In this document: piece after piece, positions 7,552-15,900 of the stretch | How the letters are laid out: each line of letters starts with the position of its first letter | How positions within the stretch are numbered: the stretch's first letter is position 1 | Assembly: GCA_965222975.1 (NCBI GenBank) | Contig: CBDCVJ010000054.1 | Location: 124,001 to 188,000, forward strand | DNA from: UBA6168 sp965222975 | GTDB lineage: Bacteria > Bacteroidota > Bacteroidia > Chitinophagales > Saprospiraceae | Length of the DNA: 64,000 bases | Direction of reading: 5' to 3' | Program-made: the position numbers and the translations under genes | Notes under the pieces: generated by a model | What the model was told of the DNA's origin: nothing | Seen by the model: the letters and a program-made list of their open reading frames with translations, nothing else | Database searches by the model: none

Positions 7552-10482
7552 ATGAGAGCATTTTCTACGTTGCTGTTTGCCTTCCTTTTTTCTTTTCCCC
7601 TGGTCGTTTCTGCCCAACACTCCGTCGCCCGTGAATGGAACGAAATGCTGTTGATGGGCATCCGTGGCGATTTTGCAAGGCCTACGGTGCATGCCCGCAA
7701 CCTGTTCCATACTTCGGTGGCCATGTACGATGCCTGGGCTGTTTATGACTCCGTTGCTACTACCTATTTATTAGGCAAAACAGTCGATGGTTTCACTTGC
7801 CCTTTTGATGGAGTATCGGCACCTGCCGACGTGGAAGCCGCAAGAGAGGAAGCGATAAGTTTTGCCATGTACCGCTTGCTGAAACATAGATTTCAGTTTT
7901 CGCCGAGTGCCGTGGAGTTGAACATGGAGATAGAATCGCTGATGGCTTCGCTCGGATACGACGAATCCAACACCTCCACTGACTATATTACTGGCGACCC
8001 CGCTGCATTGGGGAATTACATTGCCGAATGCATCATCAATTTTGGATTACAGGACGGTTCCAACGAACAATTTGGGTATTTAAATTTATACTATGAGCCA
8101 GTCAACCCTCCTTTGGTCATGGCCTTGCCCGGCAACCCCGATATGCAGGACTACAACCGTTGGCAACCATTGACCCTCGATGTGTTCATTGACCAAAGCG
8201 GGAACGTCATCCCTTTCAATACACCCGATTTTTTAAGCCCAGAATGGGGACAGGTGTCGCCTTTTTCACTCACCGAAGACGACTTGACGGTTTATGAAAG
8301 GGACGGCTTTGAATACTATGTTTACCACGACCCCGGCATGCCCCCACATCTGGACACTACTACTCTGGGCGGCCTATCGGAAGAATACAAATGGAACTTT
8401 AGTGTAGTGGCCGTATGGTCAGGCCACTTGGAAGCAAGCGACGATGATTTGATTGATATTTCGCCTGCGTCGGTGGGCAATATCCAGGACTACCCGCAAT
8501 CCATAGAAGAACTGCCTGATTTTTACAATTTGCTGGAAGGGGGAGACCCTGGTACGGGGTATGACCTGAACCCCAAAACAGGTGAGCCTTACGAGCCGCA
8601 AATGGTATCAAGAGGGGATTATGCAAGGGTGTTGGCTGAGTATTGGGCAGATGGCCCCGATTCTGAAACCCCTCCCGGCCATTGGTTCACTATCTTGAAC
8701 TATGTGAACGACCATCCGGAGTTTGAAAAACGTTTCCGGGGGCAAGGTGAAATTTTGGATGACCTCGAATGGGACGTGAAAGCCTATTTCGCCCTCGGTG
8801 GTGCAATGCACGATGCAGCAATCGCTTCTTGGGGCATCAAGGGATGGTACGATTATCCCCGGCCCGTTTCGGCCATCAGAGCGATGGCGGAATTTGGGCA
8901 AAGTTCTGACCCAGCTTTGCCTTCCTTTCATCCGGGCGGCACCCATCTGGTGCCTGAGCATATCGAGTTGGTGGAAATAGGGGACACCCTCGCTGGAGAC
9001 AGCAACCAACATGTAGGAAAAATAAAAATCTACGGTTGGCGAGGCCCCGATTACATCACCGACCCGGCTACGGATGCTGCCGGAGTAGGGTGGATTTTAG
9101 CGGAAAATTGGTGGCCGTATCAACGCCCCTCTTTTGTGTCTCCACCTTTTGCCGGATACATTTCCGGCCATTCCACCTTTTCAAGGGCTGCAGCGGAGGT
9201 GATGACGGCTATTTCTGGCGACCCATTTTTTCCAGGTGGAAAAAGCGAATTCCTTTGCCCGCAAAATGAATTCCTCGTGTTCGAAGAAGGCCCAAGCCAG
9301 GACATCCTTTTGGAATGGGCCACCTACCGGGATGCATCTGACCAGACCAGCCTTTCCCGCATCTGGGGCGGCATCCACCCTCCAGCGGACGACATTCCGG
9401 GGCGATTGATTGGAATTGAAATTGGGGAGGATGCCATCAATCTGGCGGAGACTTATTTTTATCAAGATAAAGACCAAGACGGCTATTTTAACAATGTGGA
9501 CTGCGATGATAACAATGCTATGGTGTTTCCGGGAGCTATGGAAATCTGTGATGGACTGGACAACAATTGCGACGGGGAAGTGGACGAAGGTATCCAGTAT
9601 GCCGTTTTTTATCTCGATAATGACGGCGATGGATACGGCACTTTGGCCGATTCCACAGCAGCATGTCCTGGCAATGTGCCGACTGGATTTGCGGACAATA
9701 CCCTGGACTGTGACGATACCAACGATGCCATCAACCCGATGATGTCAGAGGTCTGCGATGGCATTGACAATAATTGCAGCGGGGCAGTGGACGAAGGACT
9801 TCAGGTCTTCACCTATTTTGTGGACTCCGACAATGATGGTTTTGGCGATGCCTCATCCGCTTTAGATACTTGCGAAAGCACCATTCCGACAGGTTATGTC
9901 ACCGATGGTACTGACTGCGACGACACCAACCCAAATGTCAATCCGGCCTTGTCGGAGGTTTGTGATGGTGTTGATAACAACTGCAATGGCGTGGCGGATG
10001 ATGGCCTACAGGTATTTACTTATTTTCTCGATATGGACAATGACGGTTATGGGGATGCTGCCTCAGCACTGGATACATGCGGAAACGAAATCCCGGGTGG
10101 TTATATCGTGGACGGCACGGATTGCGATGACACCAACCCGAACATCAACCCCGGCATGATGGAGGTCTATGACAGTCTGGACAATGATTGCAACGGACTG
10201 GTGGACGACGGCGTCACCTCGGTAGGGGAGAGCCAGCAAAAGGCCGCCAAATTGTTCCCGAACCCGACTTACCAGTCCATACAAATTGAATACGATTTTT
10301 CCGGTCTGCTTTTGGTCAAGGTTTTCCATGCAGAAGGGAGGCTGGTAAAAAAGGCTGAACTTGATTTTTCGAATGGAGTTGCCACTTTGGATTTGACGGA
10401 GTTGCAAGGTGGGGTTTACTGGTTGGAAACCTCAGACGAGAACGGCAACCGCCATTTTCTGGAGCGGATAGTTAAGCTTTAA
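7552..10482 (+). CDS. Secreted vanadium-haloperoxidase-like protein with MopE-type repeats and T9SS tail
   Basis: This 976-residue protein has a signal peptide (to VSAQ, about 22) and a PAP2/vanadium haloperoxidase domain. The full oxyanion site is visible: K430-x6-R437-P, S538-G-H540 and S602-R603-x5-H609-x3-D613, the spacing known for vanadate-binding haloperoxidases; H540 and H609 would be acid-base and vanadate ligand. From about 640 to 890 follow four Asp/Cys repeats (DGxxDNNC, DCDD), about 68 residues apart, of the MopE copper-binding/calcium-loop type, then a T9SS tail (LFPNPTYQS). The family oxidises halides with H2O2 or hydrolyses phosphate esters; halide choice cannot be told. ATG 7552 is chosen because it begins the signal peptide; GTG 7543 is an alternative. 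Confidence 0.82.
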   Translation: MRAFSTLLFAFLFSFPLVVSAQHSVAREWNEMLLMGIRGDFARPTVHARNLFHTSVAMYDAWAVYDSVATTYLLGKTVDGFTCPFDGVSAPADVEAAREEAISFAMYRLLKHRFQFSPSAVELNMEIESLMASLGYDESNTSTDYITGDPAALGNYIAECIINFGLQDGSNEQFGYLNLYYEPVNPPLVMALPGNPDMQDYNRWQPLTLDVFIDQSGNVIPFNTPDFLSPEWGQVSPFSLTEDDLTVYERDGFEYYVYHDPGMPPHLDTTTLGGLSEEYKWNFSVVAVWSGHLEASDDDLIDISPASVGNIQDYPQSIEELPDFYNLLEGGDPGTGYDLNPKTGEPYEPQMVSRGDYARVLAEYWADGPDSETPPGHWFTILNYVNDHPEFEKRFRGQGEILDDLEWDVKAYFALGGAMHDAAIASWGIKGWYDYPRPVSAIRAMAEFGQSSDPALPSFHPGGTHLVPEHIELVEIGDTLAGDSNQHVGKIKIYGWRGPDYITDPATDAAGVGWILAENWWPYQRPSFVSPPFAGYISGHSTFSRAAAEVMTAISGDPFFPGGKSEFLCPQNEFLVFEEGPSQDILLEWATYRDASDQTSLSRIWGGIHPPADDIPGRLIGIEIGEDAINLAETYFYQDKDQDGYFNNVDCDDNNAMVFPGAMEICDGLDNNCDGEVDEGIQYAVFYLDNDGDGYGTLADSTAACPGNVPTGFADNTLDCDDTNDAINPMMSEVCDGIDNNCSGAVDEGLQVFTYFVDSDNDGFGDASSALDTCESTIPTGYVTDGTDCDDTNPNVNPALSEVCDGVDNNCNGVADDGLQVFTYFLDMDNDGYGDAASALDTCGNEIPGGYIVDGTDCDDTNPNINPGMMEVYDSLDNDCNGLVDDGVTSVGESQQKAAKLFPNPTYQSIQIEYDFSGLLLVKVFHAEGRLVKKAELDFSNGVATLDLTELQGGVYWLETSDENGNRHFLERIVKL

Positions 10483-10496
10483 AGTGAAGATGCTGT

Positions 10497-10535
10497 GGTA
10501 TGGATTATGCACTTGGATAATCCATACCTGTTTTT
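10497..10535 (+). terminator. Hairpin with T run between haloperoxidase-like and peroxidase genes
   Basis: GGTATGGATTAT (10497-10508) pairs with ATAATCCATACC (10517-10528), a perfect 12-bp stem with an 8-base loop, followed by TGTTTTT. It looks like a rho-independent terminator, yet the next gene starts only 27 bases later without a clear promoter, so it may instead be a partial terminator or an mRNA-stabilising hairpin. Confidence 0.7.
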
Positions 10536-10562
10536 ATGTTTTCCCATGAATGATTGATACCC

Positions 10563-12482
10563 ATGACAAAAAAATTACTTTCTATTCCCACGTTGATGCT
10601 GTTGTTCAGCATTGGCTTACATTCCCAAAACACAAGGACTTTTAACGGGACGCAGAACAACCCCGAACACCCCGAATGGGGAGCGGCAGGGGCGCAGCTT
10701 TTGCGGGTGACCTCCAATGGCTATGCCGACGGCATCGCTGAGCCGGGTGGCCAAGACCGACCCAATCCCCGACACATCAGCAATGTATTGTTCGACCAGC
10801 AGGAATCCATTGCCGACGAGCTGGGCATGAGCGATTACACCTGGGTCTTCGGTCAGTTTGTTGACCACGACCTTGATTTGGTAGAGGATGAATTTTCCGA
10901 ACCTGCTTTTATTTCTGTTCCTTCAGGGGATGCTTATTTCGACCCCAACGGTACTGGCACGGCCTTCATCCCCATGTTCCGTTCCCACTACGATGCCTCA
11001 ACGGGTACTTCTACCGACAATCCCCGGCAGCACATCAATGAAATCACCTCTTGGCTCGATGCCTCCATGGTGTATGGCTCGGACAAAGAACGGGCGGGTT
11101 GGCTGCGGACTTTTTCTGATGGAAAACTAAAAGTCTCAGAAGGGAATTTGCTGCCCTTCAACACTATCAGTGGCGAACTGACGGATGAGATTGACCCAGA
11201 AGCCCCGTTCATGGCCGACAACGTGCCCGTCAATGAAAAACTATTTGTGGCTGGGGATGTCCGTGCCAACGAGCAGCCCTTGCTGACTGCCTTGCACACC
11301 TTATTTGTGCGGGAGCACAACCGCTTGTGCGAAGGACTGAAACAGGCACACCCGGACTGGACAGACGAAGAATTGTTCCAACACGCCCGCCGCATCAACA
11401 TCGGCCTCATTCAGGTCATAGTCTATGAAGAATGGTTGCCAGCGATGGGCATTGAACTCCCGATTTATAATGGCTACAACCCCTCTTTCAATCCAAATAT
11501 CACGAATGTGTTTTCGGCAGCGGCCTTCCGCCTCGGTCATACGCTGGTCAATGCCAACATCCTGCGGATGGACGAACATGGCGAGGCCATGACCGAAGGG
11601 GACTTGGGGATGAGGGATGGATTTTTCAAACCCATGACCGTCAAAAACATGGGAGGGATTTCGCCTTTTTTGAAAGGCATGGCCACCCAACCTCAGCAAC
11701 ATCTTGATTGCCGGGTTATCAGCGACCTCCGCAATTTCCTATTTGGTGAACCGGGGCAGGGCGGACTTGATTTGGCGGCCATCAACATCAACAGGGGCAG
11801 AGAACGGGGATTGCCTGATTACAATACGGTGCGGGAAGATTTTGGGATGACACCCGTTGCGAGCTTTTCCGATATCACCTCTGATTTGAATGCCGCCACT
11901 CAACTGGAAGCCTTGTACAGCGATGTTGACAACATTGACCCGTGGGTAGGGATGCTGGCGGAAGACCATGCCCCTAACACCATTGCGGGGCCAACTATTC
12001 AGGCCGTTCTGACCGAACAGTTTATGTCCTTACGGGACGGCGACCGTTTTTACTACGAAGTTGACCCAGGGCTTTCGGAAGCAGAAATAGCTGACATCAA
12101 AGCAACCCGTTTTTCGGATATCATCCGCAGGAACACGGAGGTTGCCATCATCCAGGACAATGTGTTTTACGTCATGCCGCATGATGAAGCCTTGGCCTCA
12201 GCCATGCAACTGAATCTAAAACACTACGAGGTTGCGGTTTATCCCAATCCTGTGGTGGGGGAGGAGTTGCATATAGTAGTTTATTCCAGCCGAATTCGAG
12301 AATCCTCAGATGTTTACGTCATTGATATGCTGGGTAGGCAGTTTGGCAAAATGTCCAGACGGTTGGAACACGGCATGAATCATTTTTCCTTGCCCCTTGA
12401 CCCGCAACTTCCCACCGGGGTTTATCAGGTGGTGATGTATGAAACTGATAGGGTGGGGGTTGCGAAGTTTGTGAAGCAGTAG
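10563..12482 (+). CDS. Secreted animal-type haem peroxidase with T9SS tail
   Basis: This 639-residue protein has a signal peptide (to LHSQ, about 22) and an animal haem peroxidase domain: distal His H102 in FGQFVDHD, the calcium-site-like stretch after it, the ASMVYGSD motif, proximal His H326 in FRLGHTLVN and the RGRERGLPDYN motif. A short T9SS sorting tail begins at VAVYPNP. Such enzymes use H2O2 to oxidise halides, thiocyanate or phenols outside the cell. ATG 10563 begins the signal peptide. It is the third consecutive secreted redox enzyme here, after an H2O2-forming oxidase type and a haloperoxidase type, which suggests one extracellular pathway. Confidence 0.88.
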   Translation: MTKKLLSIPTLMLLFSIGLHSQNTRTFNGTQNNPEHPEWGAAGAQLLRVTSNGYADGIAEPGGQDRPNPRHISNVLFDQQESIADELGMSDYTWVFGQFVDHDLDLVEDEFSEPAFISVPSGDAYFDPNGTGTAFIPMFRSHYDASTGTSTDNPRQHINEITSWLDASMVYGSDKERAGWLRTFSDGKLKVSEGNLLPFNTISGELTDEIDPEAPFMADNVPVNEKLFVAGDVRANEQPLLTALHTLFVREHNRLCEGLKQAHPDWTDEELFQHARRINIGLIQVIVYEEWLPAMGIELPIYNGYNPSFNPNITNVFSAAAFRLGHTLVNANILRMDEHGEAMTEGDLGMRDGFFKPMTVKNMGGISPFLKGMATQPQQHLDCRVISDLRNFLFGEPGQGGLDLAAININRGRERGLPDYNTVREDFGMTPVASFSDITSDLNAATQLEALYSDVDNIDPWVGMLAEDHAPNTIAGPTIQAVLTEQFMSLRDGDRFYYEVDPGLSEAEIADIKATRFSDIIRRNTEVAIIQDNVFYVMPHDEALASAMQLNLKHYEVAVYPNPVVGEELHIVVYSSRIRESSDVYVIDMLGRQFGKMSRRLEHGMNHFSLPLDPQLPTGVYQVVMYETDRVGVAKFVKQ

Positions 12483-12506
12483 GGGAGGGGAGAAACTTCA
12501 GCATAG

Positions 12507-12559
12507 AAAGTCGTAAAGAAACATAACCTTGTACAGTACGTTTTTAGTCAGTACTTTTG
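12507..12559 (+). promoter_or_regulatory. Promoter and possible operator of the cus-type efflux operon
   Basis: TTG at 12529-12531, 20 bases, then TACTTTTG at 12552-12559 is a good Bacteroidota promoter. The ATG of the first gene follows after 6 bases, so the transcript is nearly leaderless. Upstream, AAAGTCGTAAAG (12507-12518) resembles the AAAGTC-TTGTAACG stretch before copA; the two sites differ by 11 bases, about one helical turn, in distance to the -7 element. Confidence 0.6.
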
Positions 12560-12565
12560 CAGCTT

Positions 12566-12907
12566 ATGAAAATAGCTACCCACATATTCACCTTTTACAT
12601 GTTTGCCCTGTCGCTCGTTCCCTGCGGCGATGGTGGAGGTGGTATCGTGGAAATTGCCAATCATTTTTTCGGGATAGAACATCAGGACTATTCAGACCAC
12701 GACCAACATTCCAATACCTGTAACGACGACCTTTGTTCGCCTTTCTGCGTGTGCAGTTGCTGTTCCTCTGTATTGGATGCCCCGGTAAAACTGCCTTTTG
12801 TGGTTAGGTCGTTGACGCCCGCTCCGGGCATAGAACCTTCCTTTATTCCTGATTTTGCCCTTTCATCTTTTCCAGCCTTCATTTGGCAACCGCCCAGGTT
12901 TTGTTAA
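12566..12907 (+). CDS. Small Cys/His-rich exported protein at the head of the efflux operon
   Basis: This 113-residue protein has a hydrophobic N-terminus with LVPCGDGG (possible lipobox or signal), an Asp/His stretch (HQDYSDHDQHS) and a Cys-rich core CNDDLCSPFCVCSCC, then a Pro-rich C-terminus ending in RFC. The arrangement resembles small proteins (DUF6660-like, tentative) that stand before CusA/CzcA genes in Bacteroidota. A periplasmic metal-binding role is inferred. It is separated by 70 bases from the pump gene and shares its strand and probable promoter. Confidence 0.65.
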   Translation: MKIATHIFTFYMFALSLVPCGDGGGGIVEIANHFFGIEHQDYSDHDQHSNTCNDDLCSPFCVCSCCSSVLDAPVKLPFVVRSLTPAPGIEPSFIPDFALSSFPAFIWQPPRFC

Positions 12908-12977
12908 GCCATTTTTCGCAGGACACCCATGCCTGCACCGCTCACATTTAAAGGTTTAACAAAACATTAATTACTAT

Positions 12978-15900
12978 ATGTTTGATAAGATTATCGCTTA
13001 TTCGATTCAGAATAAGTTCGTGATAGGGCTATTGGTGCTGGCCCTCATAGTGTGGGGGATATTTTCCCTGCGCCAACTGCCCATTGATGCCGTACCTGAC
13101 ATCACCAACAACCAGGTGCAGGTCATCACCATTTCCCCGACTCTGGCCACACAGGAGGTAGAGCAGTTCATCACCACCCCGATTGAGCTTTCCCTCCAAA
13201 ATATCCAGCAACTGGTCGAGATACGCTCTATTTCCCGCTTTGGGCTGTCGGTCGTGACGGTCGTTTTCGAGGAAAAAATGGACGTATATCTTGCCCGGCA
13301 ACTGGTCGGGGAATACCTGAAAGAAGCAGAAAGCAATATCCCCGATGGACTGGGGACGCCTGAAATGGCCCCTATTTCCACCGGACTGGGGGAGATTTAC
13401 CAATACGTTGTCCGACCCGAAGAGGGATATGAAGAACAATACCCCCCGACAGAACTGCGAACCATCCAGGACTGGATTGTAAAACGCCAGCTCTCCGGCA
13501 TTGAAGGTGTGGTGGAAGTCAATACGATGGGTGGTTTCCTCAAGCAGTATGAAGTCGCTGTGAACCCAAATATGCTCAAATCCATCGGCATCAGTATTAC
13601 CGATGTCTATGATGCACTGCAAAACAGCAACGAGAACACGGGCGGGGCCTACATCGAGAAAAACCCAAGCACGTACTACATCCGCACCAACGGCATCGCC
13701 AAAACGCTGGCCGACATTGAGAATATCGTGGTGGATGTGCGCAACGGCAGGCCCATATTGATAAAAGATGTGGCCAAGGTGCAGTTCGGCAAAGCCCCCC
13801 GCTACGGCGCATTGACCCGTGACGGCGAAGAGGCCGTCGGTGGCCGGGTAATGATGCTCAAAGGCGCCAATTCCGCAGCCGTCACGGAACGGGTCAAGGA
13901 ACGGGTCGTCCAAATCCAGAAATCCCTGCCGGAAGGGGTGGTGATAGAACCTTACCTCGTGAGGGACAAACTGGTGTCCACAGCCATTGGGACGGTACAG
14001 AAAAACCTGTTGGAAGGGGGCCTGATAGTCGTATTTATTTTGGTGCTGATGCTTGGCAACTGGCGGGCGGGGCTGATAGTCGCCTCAGTCATCCCTTTGG
14101 CGATGCTGTTTGCCGTTTCAATGATGAACGTGCTGGGCATCTCCGCTAACCTGATGAGCTTGGGGGCGATAGATTTCGGGCTGATAGTGGACGGGGCAGT
14201 CATCATCGTCGAGGCGATAGTCCACCGGTTGCAGGTGGGCTTTGCCGGGAAAAAACTGACCGCCGCCCAGATGGACAAGGAGGTGCAGACCGCCTCCATA
14301 AAAATAAGGAGTTCGGCGGCCTTTGGCGAAATCATCATCCTGATGGTCTATATCCCCATCCTCGCCCTGGTCGGTATAGAAGGCAAGATGTTCAAGCCGA
14401 TGGCGCAAACGGTCATGCTGGCCATAGGGGGTGCCTTGGTACTTTCCCTTACATATGTCCCCATGATGGCAGCCCTTTTTCTGAACAAAAAGGTGTCCGA
14501 TAAGAAGACCATTGCCGACCGCATCATTGCCTTCAACCAAAGGCTGTACACCCCCGTGCTGAACTTGGCCTTGAGGTTCAAGGCTGCGATTGTGCTGGCC
14601 ACCATTGCCCTTTTTGCCATCAGCCTTTTTGTTTTCAGCCGGATGGGGGGCGAGTTCATCCCCACCCTGGAAGAAGGCGATTTGGCTATGCAGCAAATCC
14701 TGCCACCTGGCACCTCGCTTTCGCAGGGCATCGAGATGTCCAAAATGATTCAGAACAAGCTGATGGACGAATTCCCGGAAATCGAGGACATCGTCACCAA
14801 TATCGGTGCTGCCGAAATACCCACCGACCCGATGCCTGTGGAAATAGGGGACTATGTCATTGTGATGAAGCCGAAAGACGAGTGGACTTCGGCCTCCACC
14901 CGGCAAGAAATGTTTGAAAAAATCGAGGAATCCCTGAGCGTCATCCCGGGAGTCGGCTATGAGTTTTCACAGCCTATCCAGCTGCGTTTCAACGAACTGA
15001 TGACAGGCTCCAAGGCCGACATCGCCATCAAGCTGTACGGACAGGATTTGGAACTGTTGTACAGCAAGGCCAAGGAAGCTGAAAAAATCATCACCAAAAT
15101 TGACGGGGTGGGCACGGTCAATGTCGAGCAGACCATCGGCATGCCGCAAATCATCATCAATTTCAAGTACGATAAAATGGCGCAGTACGGCCTGCAGGTG
15201 AAGGAGGTCAACCAAGTGGTCAGGGCTGCCTTTGCCGGGGAAAGTGCCGGGATTGTTTACGAAGGCGAAAGGCGCTTCGATTTGGTGGTAAGGCTGGACG
15301 AATCCTACCGCAAAGACCTTGGCAATGTTCAGAACCTGTACATCACCCTGGACAACGGCACACAAGTGCCATTGCAGGCCGTTGCGGATGTGGAACTGAT
15401 TGACGCTCCCATGCAGATTTCGAGGGAAAACACCAACCGCAGGATCGTCATTGGCGTGAACGTGGGGGATACCGATGTCGAAACGTTGGTAGGGAAAATC
15501 CAGACGGAACTGGATGCCAAGGTCGAGTTGCCAACTGGCTATTACTTCACTTACGGAGGCCAGTTTGAAAACCTGAAGGCAGCCAACGCCCGCCTGATGA
15601 TAGCCGTCCCGCTGGCGCTGGCTCTCATTTTTATCATGCTCTTTTTCACCTTTGGTTCGGTGTCCCAGGCTGCTTTGATATTCACCGCCATCCCGCTTTC
15701 CGCCATCGGCGGCATCTGGGCTTTGGAGTTGCGGGGGATGCCTTTCAGTATATCGGCGGGCATTGGGTTTATTGCCCTGTTCGGGGTGGCCGTGCTGAAC
15801 GGCATCGTGCTGATTGGTTATTTCAACCAATTGAAAGAGGAAGGGATGACCAATATCTATGAGCGCATCATCAAAGGAACAAGCGTCCGGCTACGGCCTG

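Noticed and set aside
13029..15830. Several long minus-strand frames opposite the CusA fusion
   Set aside because: Explained by GC-rich codon use of the real gene; no own motifs or start signals.
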